Shown: piece by piece, positions 24,448 to 33,311 of the stretch
Position numbering within the stretch: position 1 is the first letter of the stretch
How the letters are laid out: every line of letters starts with the position of its first letter
Source: Geomonas paludis
Lineage (GTDB): Bacteria > Desulfobacterota > Desulfuromonadia > Geobacterales > Geobacteraceae
Length of the DNA: 64,000 bases
Reading direction: 5' to 3'
Assembly (NCBI RefSeq): GCF_014193585.1
Contig: NZ_BLXY01000002.1
Coordinates: forward strand, 620,001 to 684,000
Notes under the pieces: generated by a model
What the model saw: the letters and a program-made list of their open reading frames with translations, nothing else
Database searches by the model: none
What the model was told of the DNA's origin: nothing
Position numbers and translations under genes: made by a program

Positions 24448-25590
24448 TCATTGCCGGCTGAGATCAGCTACCCCGCGTAGCCGGCTGTACAGGGCCAGGT
24501 AACCATCGGTCATCTTGGCGGCGGAGAAGCTGCGGCTGCGCTCCAGCGCTTTCTCACGGAGGCTCGCCTGCCGGTTGCGGTCGGCGCAAAGCGCCCGCAA
24601 CTGCTTTTGCAGGTCCATGGCCGACTCCGGGTCCACGAACAGTGCCGCACCGTCCCAAAGCTCGCGCAGGCTGGGGATGTCCCCGAGCACCAGCGCGCAG
24701 CCGGACTGGGCCGCCTCCAGAACGGTGAGGCCGAAGGGCTCGTAGCGCGCCGGGAGGACGTAGATGGCGGCAGCGGCGTACCACGGGGCCAGCGATTCCG
24801 GCGCCAGGAAGCCGAGCCGGTTGACGCCGTCGACGTTGGCGGCTCCGCCGCCGGGCTGGTTGATCTCCCCCGCCACGTACACGGGCCAGGGAAGATCGTA
24901 GGCGTTGCGCACCAGGGCGCAGATGTTCTTGGCCTCGTCCCAGACCCGCCCCACCGACAGGATGAAGTCCTCCTTCATGCCGGGACGAAACCGGGTGCGA
25001 CCGCGGGCGTTGTAGACCACCTGCGCGTCGGGCAGCGGCAGGTAGAGCCTCCTGATGCAGTCGAGCATGGCCGAGGAAGGGGCCGCCACCAGGTCCGCCG
25101 CGGCCAGCCCCCGGGACACCCGCACCCGGTAGTCGTCGAGCCGCTGCGGCGCCTTTTCGCCGCGCACCGCCTCCCACCAGGACAGGACGCAGGAGTGGGC
25201 CACCACCAGGCACGGACTGCGCCAGGGAAGCGCGGCGTGGACGTAGCCGTTCAGGTGCACCAGGTCGGGCTTCAGTTCCGCCTCCAGCGCCAGCAGCCAC
25301 TCGCCGCTCTTTTCCACGTCGGCCCAGGGGTCGTCCATCCACTCCAGCCGGTACCCGCTCTCGAACAGGGTGACGTTGGCCTCGTCGGCCACCTCCCGGC
25401 GCTGCCCCGGCGAGAGGGGGCGCCCCATGGTGGCGAGCGCGATGCGCACCCCGTGGGAGGCTAGCCCGCGGCTGAGTTCCAGCACGTAGTTCCAGACTCC
25501 GCCGATGGGGTCGGCGGTCATCAGTATCAGCCCCGGCGCGCTGGGAGGGGCGTGATGGTCTCCGGCTGTTGTGGGCGCGGCTTTATTCAT
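24448..25590 (-). CDS. Glycosyltransferase family 4 (GT-B)
   Basis: A 380-residue retaining-type glycosyltransferase. The N-terminal acceptor domain has TADPIGGVWNYVLELSRGLA; the C-terminal domain has FILSVGRVWDEAKN and the donor-binding E-x7-E region PARYEPFGLTVLEAAQSGCA. No membrane segment is seen. A Shine-Dalgarno sequence is not obvious before the ATG at 25590. It lies upstream of three CgeB-like transferases and probably acts in the same pathway. The sugar donor cannot be read from the sequence. Confidence 0.85.
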   Translation of the reverse strand: MNKAAPTTAGDHHAPPSAPGLILMTADPIGGVWNYVLELSRGLASHGVRIALATMGRPLSPGQRREVADEANVTLFESGYRLEWMDDPWADVEKSGEWLLALEAELKPDLVHLNGYVHAALPWRSPCLVVAHSCVLSWWEAVRGEKAPQRLDDYRVRVSRGLAAADLVAAPSSAMLDCIRRLYLPLPDAQVVYNARGRTRFRPGMKEDFILSVGRVWDEAKNICALVRNAYDLPWPVYVAGEINQPGGGAANVDGVNRLGFLAPESLAPWYAAAAIYVLPARYEPFGLTVLEAAQSGCALVLGDIPSLRELWDGAALFVDPESAMDLQKQLRALCADRNRQASLREKALERSRSFSAAKMTDGYLALYSRLRGVADLSRQ

Positions 25591-25804
25591 GAATAAAAAG
25601 TCCCCTGCGGCAGCACTGTTGAAAAATCGCCTGAAAAATTAGGCACTAAACCGTCGCCATCTCATGAGATGCAGAGGCCGCTTCAGGCGAAGCGACAGCC
25701 CTGCCCCCTGCCCGGCTCAGCCGGGGGGGCTTGCTGAAGCGCCGCCTGGCGCGACGTATCGACTTATCGCTGTATTGGCTTATTTGCTTACCGACTTACC
25801 TTGA
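25591..25804. other. Intergenic gap inside the glycan cluster
   Basis: A 214-bp gap between the Gfo/Idh/MocA gene and the GT4 gene, the longest in the cluster without a recognised repeat family. It contains a palindrome CATCTCATGAGATG (about 25660-25673) and GC-rich inverted segments (CTTCAGGCGAAGCG and CGCTTCAGC-like). It could hold an internal promoter or terminator; nothing stronger is seen. Confidence 0.4.
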
Positions 25805-26806
25805 TCATCTACCGTAGGCGGCGTCGAGCACCTCGGCCACCCGGACCAGTTGCTCCGCCTGAGGATCGAAACCGTTGCCTCCTAATCTCAGCTGGCGCGC
25901 CCACGCCACGGCGCACCTCCCCCCCCACTCGTCCGGAGGAGCGGCGATGGTTTCAGAAGCGGTGCCGCGAAAGCGTTCGGCCACGAAGTCGTAGAAGGAG
26001 CCCTGCACGTTCTTGAAGCTGACGCCGCCGTGGGTGCCGTAGAAGCTCGATTCGATGACCGCGTCCCGCCCCGCGGAGACGTTCCAAGAGCAGGCAAGGC
26101 GCACCGCGTGGCCGTCCTCCAGCACCAGGGAGACCACGGCGTAGTCCTCGACCTTGCCGGAGCCGACTTTTAACCGCTCGCCACCGGCAAAAATCGAGCT
26201 GGAGACGCTGCGCACCTCGGGGTAGTTGAAGAACCACAGGGCCAGGTCGATCAGGTGGCTCCCCAGGTCCATGAGGCAGCCGCCCCCGGAAAGTTCCGGG
26301 TCGTAGAACCAGTCCTTGTCCGGGCCGTAGGCGTTGTGGAAGACCAGGTCGGCGGCGTAGACCTGCCCCAGCTCCCCCGAGGTCACCAGTTGGTGCATCT
26401 TCTGGATGGCGTCGGTGTAGCGGTAGGAGAAGTCGACCCCCAGGAGCCGGTTCACCGCCCGCGCCGCCCCCACCACGAGCTGCGCCTCTTCCGCGTTTCT
26501 TCCCAGCGGCTTCTGGCAGAACACGGCCAGGCCGCGGTCCAGGGCGCGCAGCGCCTGGTAGCAGTGGCCGGCGCTCGGCGTCGCGATCACCACGCCGTCC
26601 AGGTCGAGTTCCAGGAGCTCTTCCAGCGATTCCACCAGCGGCGCCCCGGGTGCGAGCTTGCCCGCCTCCTGCGCGTTCTCCGGGCAAAGGTCCGCGATGG
26701 CGGCCACCTCGGCCTCCCCGCTCTTCACGATGGCCTCCATCCGGTGCCGGCCGATCCAGCCGGTGCCGAGAAAGCCGAGCCTCGGTAATGCCTGTTTCCT
26801 CTTCAT
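25805..26806 (-). CDS. Gfo/Idh/MocA-family NAD(P) oxidoreductase
   Basis: A 333-residue sugar-type dehydrogenase. The Rossmann motif GFLGTGWIGRHRM opens the protein. The conserved EKP-type segment reads CQKPLGRN, and GGCLMDLGSHLIDLALWF is the family's catalytic-domain motif. Such enzymes oxidise or epimerise sugars, often as nucleotide-linked or free sugars. It lies 13 bp downstream of the zinc dehydrogenase in the same operon, consistent with a two-step oxidation/reduction of a sugar or cyclitol. Substrate is unknown. Confidence 0.85.
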   Translation of the reverse strand: MKRKQALPRLGFLGTGWIGRHRMEAIVKSGEAEVAAIADLCPENAQEAGKLAPGAPLVESLEELLELDLDGVVIATPSAGHCYQALRALDRGLAVFCQKPLGRNAEEAQLVVGAARAVNRLLGVDFSYRYTDAIQKMHQLVTSGELGQVYAADLVFHNAYGPDKDWFYDPELSGGGCLMDLGSHLIDLALWFFNYPEVRSVSSSIFAGGERLKVGSGKVEDYAVVSLVLEDGHAVRLACSWNVSAGRDAVIESSFYGTHGGVSFKNVQGSFYDFVAERFRGTASETIAAPPDEWGGRCAVAWARQLRLGGNGFDPQAEQLVRVAEVLDAAYGR

Positions 26807-26819
26807 CCCTTCCCCTTTC

Positions 26820-27791
26820 CTAGTGCTCGATGCGGATCATCCCTTTCAGGAAGCCGTCGGGTCGTCCTTCCAGGGCCTGGTAGGCGCACCCGAGTTCGTC
26901 GAGGCTGAAACTGTGGGTGATCAGCTCCTTGAGCGGGAACATGCGCGATTCGACGGCGGCGATGCCGGCGCGCATCCCCTCGAGGTAGACCCGGGCATCG
27001 CGCTCGTGGGCGTTGATGACGTCGATCCCCTTCCAGTTCCAGAGCTGGACGTTGACCTGGCGCAGCCCGTCCTGGTGGTAGCCGGCGATGACGATCTTGC
27101 CCCCTTCCCGCACTAGTTCTCCGGCGAGGTCCAGCGGCCACTGGTGCCCGGTGGCTTCCACCACCCGGTCGCACCCCCGCTCCCCGGCCAACTGCCGCAC
27201 CCGGTCCATGACCCGCTGGTGGTCGTCCAGGACCACGGTCTCCTCGGCGCCGCAGCGCTTGGCGAGCTCCAGGGCGAAGCCGCGGCGGGAGATGGCGATC
27301 ACGTGCGCCCCGCGCGCCGTGGCGAGCGCGGTGAAGATGGCGCCCAGAAACCCCGCGCCGATCAGGGCCACGGTCTGCCCCGGCTCAATGGCGCTGCGCC
27401 GGAACACGTTCATGGCGCAGCCGACCGGCTCACCCGGGAACGGCTGCCCGTCCAGCGAGGCCGGGATCTTGACCAAGGCGTCGTCGCGCACCATGTCGTA
27501 CTGGGCGTAGGCGTTGTAGGAGAGGAAGGTGACCCTATCGCCGATCTTTACCCCCTGCACCCCGTCGCCCAGCGCCTGCACCCTGCCCCACCCTTCGTGC
27601 CCGGGGGCGCCCGGCAGCGCCGGGTAGTTGAACCAGCTGCGTCCCTGCCACAAGGGGAGGTTGGAGGCGCAGACGCCGCACCCCTCCAGGGCCACCAGTA
27701 CCTCTCCCGCCTGCGGTTCCGGACGGGGCACCAGTTGCACGGCCGCCTCGCCCGGCCCGGTGATCACCGCCGCCTGCATCATATCGCTCAT
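26820..27791 (-). CDS. Zinc-type medium-chain alcohol dehydrogenase
   Basis: A 323-residue MDR protein with a GroES-like N-terminal domain (GCGVCASNLPLW, PGHEGWGRVQ) and a Rossmann domain (ALIGAGFLGAIFTALA). The catalytic Cys and the His-Glu pair of the zinc site are visible, while the four-Cys structural zinc lobe is not. The ATG at 27791 overlaps the stop of the upstream glycosidase-epimerase gene (ATGA) and follows GGAGG. It is probably a polyol or sugar dehydrogenase working with the adjacent Gfo/Idh/MocA enzyme. Confidence 0.85.
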   Translation of the reverse strand: MSDMMQAAVITGPGEAAVQLVPRPEPQAGEVLVALEGCGVCASNLPLWQGRSWFNYPALPGAPGHEGWGRVQALGDGVQGVKIGDRVTFLSYNAYAQYDMVRDDALVKIPASLDGQPFPGEPVGCAMNVFRRSAIEPGQTVALIGAGFLGAIFTALATARGAHVIAISRRGFALELAKRCGAEETVVLDDHQRVMDRVRQLAGERGCDRVVEATGHQWPLDLAGELVREGGKIVIAGYHQDGLRQVNVQLWNWKGIDVINAHERDARVYLEGMRAGIAAVESRMFPLKELITHSFSLDELGCAYQALEGRPDGFLKGMIRIEH

Positions 27792-29854
27792 CACATGGCC
27801 TCCACACCCGGTGCCGGGTAACTTTTTCTCTTGTCGACGTCAGCAGCTTCGGAGCCGCGCCCCGGAGTCCCCAGCGACTGGCACAGCCAGCGGTAGAGGC
27901 TCTCCACCCCCTCGCGCACCGAGTGGCGCGGGCTCCAGCCGGTCGCCTGGGCAAACTTCCGGGTGTCGGAGACGTAGTAGCGCTGGTCCCCGGTACGCCA
28001 GTCGTCGAAGCTTACCTGCGGCAGCGAGCCGTGCAGGTCGCGCAGCAGTTCCAACAGTTCCAAGAGGCTCGCGGCGCGCTCCGGGCCACCGCCGATGTTG
28101 AAGGCCTGGCCGGCCAACTGCGGCATCATGGCGCCGGCGCGGCACATGGCGTCCACCAGGTCCTCGACGAAGAGGAGGTCGCGCACCTGGTAACCGTCGC
28201 CGTAGAGGGTGATGGGCTCCCCCTTCAGGGTCCGGATGGCGAAGTGCGCCACCCACCCCTGGTCCTCGGTACCGTACTGGTGCGGCCCGTAGATGCAGCT
28301 CATGCGGAACACGGCGGCATTGATGCCGAAGCTGCGGGCGTAATCGAGCACGTACTGGTCGGCGCACCCCTTGGAGCAGCCGTAGGGGCTCAGGAAATCG
28401 AGCGGGGTCCCCTCGCCGAAGCCGTAGCGCCTGAGCTCCGGGTCCAGCGGCTGGTAGCGGGTGCCGTTCTTGCGGATGCGGCACCCTTCGATGCCGCCGT
28501 AGACCTTGTTGGTCGAGGTGAACAGGAGCGACGGGCGTTCCTTGGCGGTGCGGATCGCCTCCAGGAGCGCGAAGGTCCCCTGGCCGTTGATGGCGAAGTC
28601 CGCGGCCGGGTTGTCGATGCTGGTGGTGACCGCGACCTGGGCGGCGAAGTGGTACACGTGGGAGCACTGGGCGATGGCGTCGTGCAGCGCCAGGTGGTTT
28701 CTGGTGTCCGCGATCCTCACCTCGAGGCGGTCGCCGCAGTTCTCCTTGAGCCAGATGAGGTTCTCCTCGACCCCGGGGCGGGACAGGTTGTCGTAGACGA
28801 TGACCCGCTGCCCCTCGCGGGCCAGGTGGTGCACCAGGTTGGTGCCGATGAAACCGGCCCCGCCAGTGACCAGGATCGCCTTGCCCCCAGCTGCGCCGAC
28901 CCGCGCCGGCGCCGCCGCCACTTGTTCGACCTTCTTCAGGGCCGTCACCTTCCCCTCCTCGAGCAGGCGGTAGAGCAGCTTCGGTGTGCCGTCCGCCTTG
29001 CGGAAGCCGAAATAGTATTCACGCTCGTCCAGGTGGAAGCGGTCCACCGCCGCCAGGCCCGGATCCAGGTCGTCGGCGCCGTACCAGTACAGCCGCTGCG
29101 CCGGGGCCTCCAGGAACTCCAAAAAGACCCGCGCCTGCTTGAACTCGTCGTGCTGCCAGGTGGAGAAGCCGGCCTCGGTGACCCAGACCTCGCAGGGGGA
29201 GTCGTGCTGGTCCAGGATCTCGCGCACCATGGCGATGTTGCGCGCCCACCCCTTCCAGGTGTAGTCGAAGATGTCGGGGAAGCCGTGGATCCCCACCACG
29301 TCGATGTGCTCCATGACACCGAGGTCGAACATGCGGCACAGCCAGTGCCCGTCGATGGGGCTCATCCCGCCCAAGACGGTCTTCTTGCCCCGCTGCCTGG
29401 CCCAGTAGGCCGCAGCCCCGATCATCTCGCCGAACCCGGTCCAATGGGGGTCCAGGGTCCAGTCCCACTCGCTCAGGTTGTTGGGCTCGTTCCACAGTTC
29501 CACGTACTCGAAGTGCTCGCCGAAGGCGGTGATGAAGAGATCGATGAAGTCCGCGTAGTCGAGGGCCCTCTTGGGGGGCGAGGAAGTCTTGGACTCGAGG
29601 CCGATGGAGGGGGGTGTGTACAGCACGCAAGGAAGGAACTCCACCTCGCCGGAGAGGCGCGGCACCAGCCAGTCGTACCACTCTCTCCCCTCGCTGGTGT
29701 ACCAGTCGGCCCAGGAGATGCCGGTGCGCAGCCTCCTCGCCCCCAGCCGCTTCATGTCGGCAAGCACCCGCTCCACCCGCTCCCGTTCGCCGGGACGGAA
29801 CCACTCCACCAGGCCGAATTTCTCCGGCAGCGCTTCGACACCCGGCCGGCTCAT
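27791..29854 (-). CDS. Glycosidase (GH-A clan)-SDR epimerase fusion protein
   Basis: A 687-residue two-domain protein. Residues 1 to about 310 look like a GH-A clan (beta/alpha)8 glycosidase of the GH39/GH5 kind: VELWNEPNNLSEWDW gives the acid/base Glu and EVWVTEAGFSTW the nucleophile. From about residue 330 an SDR starts (ILVTGGAGFIGTNLVHHL), with catalytic SPYGCSKG (Tyr-x3-Lys) and an epimerase-like C-terminus similar to CDP-paratose 2-epimerases. There is no signal peptide, so it should act in the cytoplasm. It overlaps both neighbours by 4 bp or less (ATGA). The fusion suggests hydrolysis and sugar-nucleotide modification are coupled. Confidence 0.8.
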   Translation of the reverse strand: MSRPGVEALPEKFGLVEWFRPGERERVERVLADMKRLGARRLRTGISWADWYTSEGREWYDWLVPRLSGEVEFLPCVLYTPPSIGLESKTSSPPKRALDYADFIDLFITAFGEHFEYVELWNEPNNLSEWDWTLDPHWTGFGEMIGAAAYWARQRGKKTVLGGMSPIDGHWLCRMFDLGVMEHIDVVGIHGFPDIFDYTWKGWARNIAMVREILDQHDSPCEVWVTEAGFSTWQHDEFKQARVFLEFLEAPAQRLYWYGADDLDPGLAAVDRFHLDEREYYFGFRKADGTPKLLYRLLEEGKVTALKKVEQVAAAPARVGAAGGKAILVTGGAGFIGTNLVHHLAREGQRVIVYDNLSRPGVEENLIWLKENCGDRLEVRIADTRNHLALHDAIAQCSHVYHFAAQVAVTTSIDNPAADFAINGQGTFALLEAIRTAKERPSLLFTSTNKVYGGIEGCRIRKNGTRYQPLDPELRRYGFGEGTPLDFLSPYGCSKGCADQYVLDYARSFGINAAVFRMSCIYGPHQYGTEDQGWVAHFAIRTLKGEPITLYGDGYQVRDLLFVEDLVDAMCRAGAMMPQLAGQAFNIGGGPERAASLLELLELLRDLHGSLPQVSFDDWRTGDQRYYVSDTRKFAQATGWSPRHSVREGVESLYRWLCQSLGTPGRGSEAADVDKRKSYPAPGVEAM

Positions 29855-30972
29855 AGTGTCAATCCCCGCTGGGCCAGCTCGGCGTGCGCCTGGGCGACCC
29901 GGTCTATGGCCACCTCCCCTTCCAGCCACCCCGCCAACTCCCTGAGCCCCTCCTCGAATTTGACCCGGGGCGCGTACCCCAGCACCTCGCGGGCGCTGGT
30001 GATGTCGGCGAAGCAGTGGCGGATGTCGCCGGCACGGTAGCTGCCGGTGATCTCGGGTTCGATGGAATCCACGTTGAGCACCTGGCAGAAGCGCTCCAAC
30101 ACCTGCAGCACCGAGATGTTGGCGCCGCTCCCTATGTTGAACAGCTGCTGCTTCTGCTGGTCCACCTCCAGGGCCAGGCGGCAGGCGGTGACCACGTCGT
30201 GCACGCTGACGAAGTCACGCTGCTGCCGGCCGTCCTCGAAGATGCGCGGCGGGTTGCCGTTCATGAGCCGGGAGGCGAAGATGGCCAGGACCCCGGTGTA
30301 AGGGTTGGAAAGCGCCTGCCTGGTGCCGTAGACGTTGAAAAAGCGCAGCGCGATCACGGGAATCCGGTAGCATCCCCCCACGATGAGCGCCATGCGCTCC
30401 TGATCGTACTTGGAGAGTGCATAGACCGAGGCGAGCGACGGCGCCTTCTCTTCCGGCGTCGGCACCGGAATCAGCGGCTCGCGCTCCTCGAGCAGCGGCT
30501 CCCAGTCACCCCGCTGCAACTGCCCGATCTCCCTCGTGACGTTGTCGTAGTAGGCGCCGCTTTGGTCCCGGTAGCGCCCCTCCCCGTAGATACTCATGCT
30601 GGACGCGACAATCAGCTTGCGCTCCCCCCGGGTCTGCGCCATCGCCTCGAGCAGCACCGCGGTGCCGCAGTTGTTCACCGAGGTGTAGCGCTCGATCTCG
30701 TACATGCTCTGGCCGACCCCCACCATGGCAGCCAGGTGGAACACCGCCTCGGTGCCGGCGAGCGCCTTCTGCACCGCAGCCTGGTCCCGCACGTCCCCCT
30801 TGATCAGTTCGACCTCGGGGTCCAGGTAGGCGGGGCGCCCCGCGTCGGGGCCGTGGACCTGCGGCACCAGGCTGTCCAGCACCCGCACCCGGTAGCCGTG
30901 ACGCAGCAGTTCGTCGGCCAGGTGGGAACCGATGAAACCGGCCCCCCCCGTGATTAGAACGCTCCCTGACAT
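29851..30972 (-). CDS. NAD-dependent sugar epimerase/dehydratase (SDR)
   Basis: A 373-residue extended SDR, first gene of the glycan cluster. It has the NAD motif VLITGGAGFIGSHLADEL, the substrate region SSMSIYGEG, catalytic YALSKYDQE (Tyr-x3-Lys) and RFFNVYGTRQALSNPYTGV, typical of UDP-glucose 4-epimerase/dTDP-glucose 4,6-dehydratase-like enzymes. GGAGGAT precedes the ATG. Its stop overlaps the start of the fusion gene. It probably makes the nucleotide sugar used by the downstream glycosyltransferases; the precise reaction is not clear. Confidence 0.85.
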   Translation of the reverse strand: MSGSVLITGGAGFIGSHLADELLRHGYRVRVLDSLVPQVHGPDAGRPAYLDPEVELIKGDVRDQAAVQKALAGTEAVFHLAAMVGVGQSMYEIERYTSVNNCGTAVLLEAMAQTRGERKLIVASSMSIYGEGRYRDQSGAYYDNVTREIGQLQRGDWEPLLEEREPLIPVPTPEEKAPSLASVYALSKYDQERMALIVGGCYRIPVIALRFFNVYGTRQALSNPYTGVLAIFASRLMNGNPPRIFEDGRQQRDFVSVHDVVTACRLALEVDQQKQQLFNIGSGANISVLQVLERFCQVLNVDSIEPEITGSYRAGDIRHCFADITSAREVLGYAPRVKFEEGLRELAGWLEGEVAIDRVAQAHAELAQRGLTL

Positions 30973-31436
30973 AGGATCCTCCCTGAGGGGTGAGATATCT
31001 GCGGTAGCGGTGGTCTAATTAACATCAAGTTAATTGATTCAAATTAGCAAAACCCAATACTAGCAGTGACGGATTTTCTGTCAAACAACTTCACACAAAA
31101 AAGTGCTCTTTCCCCCAGTAAGTTGGCGGACATGGGGGGCCTGCCCGCCCCTCCCGTCACTGACAGTTGCGTCATTGGACAGGTTCCGGCGAAAGAAAGA
31201 AAGGCACATGAAGATGGCTCGGCGCCACTTCGGTTTTAAAATTCGCGGAGTGTGTTATTTTAAAGCGTGTTAATTTTTCACTACACGCCCCCCCTCCCTT
31301 GACGGGAGGGGGCCGGGGGGTGGGTGAAGCCGCTATGGGTGGCAATGATGGCACCCTCCCCCACCCCCTACCCCCTCCCGCAAGGGGAGGGGGACAAAGG
31401 GCCTGACTTTCACCAATCAGCAGGTTTGGAGGCGTG
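30973..31436. other. Divergent intergenic region between glycan cluster and treZ
   Basis: Geneless 464 bp. On the cluster side is a perfect palindrome (31017-31035) within AT-rich DNA, a good place for the cluster promoter. In the middle nothing is recognisable. Near treZ is a facing repeat element (31287-31393), CCCCTCCCTTGACGGGAGGGG and CCCCCTCCCGCAAGGGGAGGGGG. Confidence 0.65.
31017..31035. promoter_or_regulatory. Perfect palindrome upstream of the glycan cluster
   Basis: AATTAAC-N5-GTTAATT has perfect 7-bp arms and lies about 45-63 bp before the first gene of the minus-strand glycan cluster, in an AT-rich stretch. Position and symmetry fit a dimeric repressor or activator site. Confidence 0.5.
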
Positions 31437-33311
31437 ATGGGTGTACAGAGAAGGATGCCGATCGGTGCGGAGGTGGTGCCGGAGGGCGTGCATTTCAGGG
31501 TCTGGGCGCCGGGGCACATGGAGGTGGAGGTGGTGCTCGAGGGGGCTCCCTCGCCGCAGGCGACGCTGCTCGCCCCTGAAGAAGGGGGCTATTTTTCCGG
31601 CATCTGCCGCGAGGCCGGTGCCGGTTCCCGCTATCGCTACTGCCTGGACGGCGCAGACTGTTTCCCCGACCCGGCCTCCCGGTTCCAGCCCGAGGGGCCG
31701 CATGGTCCTTCACAGGTGATCGCCCCGGCGAGTTTCACCTGGAGCGATCAGGAGTGGCCCGGTGTGGAGCGCGAAGGGCACGTCATCTACGAACTGCACC
31801 TCGGCACCTTCACCATGGAGGGGACCTGGCGCGCCGCGCAGGAGCAGCTCCCGGCACTCAAGGAGCTCGGCATCACCCTGGTCGAGGTGATGCCGGTGGC
31901 GGACTTTCCCGGCCGTTTCGGCTGGGGCTACGACGGGGTGAACCATTTCGCCCCCACCAGGCTCTACGGCCAGCCCGACGACATGCGCCGCTTCGTAGAT
32001 CGCGCCCACAGCCTCGGCCTCGGGGTGCTGCTGGACGTGGTCTACAACCATTTCGGCCCCGAGGGGAACTATCTCGCCCGCTACTCGGACTTCTACTACG
32101 GCGAGAAGGAAAGCGACTGGGGCAAGGTGATGAACTTCGATGGCAGGCAAAGCGGGCCCGTGCGCGAGTTCTTTATGTCCAACGCCGCCTACTGGATCGA
32201 GGAGTTCCACGTCGACGGCCTGCGCTTCGACGCCACCCACGCCATCATCGACAACTCCGAAATCCACATCCTGGGGGACATCACCAGCCGGGTCCGGGAG
32301 CGCGCCGGCAAGCGCAAGCTGCTGCTGGTGGCCGAGAACGAGGAGCAGGACTTCCGCTGCCTGCGCCCCCGGGAGGAAGGAGGGTTCGGCATGGACGGTG
32401 TCTGGAACGACGATTTCCACCACAGCGCCCACGTCGCCCTCACCGGCTACCACGACGCCTACTATTCCGAGTACTTCGGCTCCCCGCAAGAGATGATATC
32501 CTGCGCCAAGTGGAGCTACCTCTACCAGGGGCAGTTCTACTTCTGGCAGGGGAAGCGGCGCGGCTCCCCCACCATGGGGTACAGTCCGAGCCGCTACATC
32601 AACTACATCCAGAACCACGACCAGATCGGCAACTCGGCCTGGGGCATCCGCATCGACCGGCTCACCAACCCGGCCGGGCTGCGGGCGGTGGCCGCCCTGC
32701 TGTTCCTGCTCCCCCAGACCCCGATGATCTTCCAGGGGCAGGAGTTCTCGGCCAGTTCCCCCTTCCTCTACTTCGCCGACCTCAGCCCCGAGACATCGCA
32801 GCAGGTCCACGCCGGCCGCATCGAATTCCTGAAACAGTTCACCAACGTCGATTCCCCCGAGGTGATCGACACCATCGACAAGCCCTACGAGCTGGAGACC
32901 TTCCAGCAGTCGCGCCTGGACCTGAGGGAGCGGGAGCGCCACGGCAAGGTCTATGCGCTCTACCGCGACCTGATCCGCCTCAGGCGCGAGGACCCGGTCT
33001 TCAGCCGCGGCTACGCCTGCCATATCGAGGGGGCGGTGCTGGGGAGGTCGGGACTCCTGCTGCGCTACTTCCTGGAAGAAGAGCAGCGCCTGGTGCTGGT
33101 CAACCTGGGGCGCGAGCAGCACCTGGTGCCGATCCCCGAGCCGATGCTCGCCCCGCCCCTGGGATACGCCTGGCAGATACTCTGGAGCAGTGAAAAGATC
33201 GAGTTCGGCGGTTCCGGCACGCCGAAATTGGACACCGAGAAGTTCTGGCGCCTGCAGGGGTACGCGACGCTGGTACTGATCCCGGTGCCGGAGGGAGGGA
33301 AGCAGCCATGA
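31437..33311 (+). CDS. treZ: Malto-oligosyltrehalose trehalohydrolase
   Basis: GH13 enzyme of about 624 residues that releases trehalose from maltooligosyl trehalose made by TreY. An N-terminal beta domain (VHFRVWAPGHMEVEVV) precedes the (beta/alpha)8 barrel with WGYDGVNHFAP, VYNHFGPEGNY, catalytic Asp in DGLRFDATHAI, Glu in LLVAENEEQD and NHDQIGN. TreY is not in the window. The ATG at 31437 follows GGAGG closely; the GTG at 31434 is an alternative. Its stop overlaps the start of the debranching-enzyme gene (ATGA), so glycogen/maltodextrin breakdown and trehalose release are translationally coupled. Confidence 0.92.
   Translation: MGVQRRMPIGAEVVPEGVHFRVWAPGHMEVEVVLEGAPSPQATLLAPEEGGYFSGICREAGAGSRYRYCLDGADCFPDPASRFQPEGPHGPSQVIAPASFTWSDQEWPGVEREGHVIYELHLGTFTMEGTWRAAQEQLPALKELGITLVEVMPVADFPGRFGWGYDGVNHFAPTRLYGQPDDMRRFVDRAHSLGLGVLLDVVYNHFGPEGNYLARYSDFYYGEKESDWGKVMNFDGRQSGPVREFFMSNAAYWIEEFHVDGLRFDATHAIIDNSEIHILGDITSRVRERAGKRKLLLVAENEEQDFRCLRPREEGGFGMDGVWNDDFHHSAHVALTGYHDAYYSEYFGSPQEMISCAKWSYLYQGQFYFWQGKRRGSPTMGYSPSRYINYIQNHDQIGNSAWGIRIDRLTNPAGLRAVAALLFLLPQTPMIFQGQEFSASSPFLYFADLSPETSQQVHAGRIEFLKQFTNVDSPEVIDTIDKPYELETFQQSRLDLRERERHGKVYALYRDLIRLRREDPVFSRGYACHIEGAVLGRSGLLLRYFLEEEQRLVLVNLGREQHLVPIPEPMLAPPLGYAWQILWSSEKIEFGGSGTPKLDTEKFWRLQGYATLVLIPVPEGGKQP

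Noticed and set aside
23082-24461. 459-residue open frame antisense to a CgeB-like gene
   Set aside because: It shows biased composition and no domain; the minus frame carries the conserved glycosyltransferase motifs.
27923-30040. 705-residue open frame antisense to the glycosidase-SDR fusion
   Set aside because: It is a composition artefact; the antisense gene has intact catalytic motifs and 4-bp operon overlaps.
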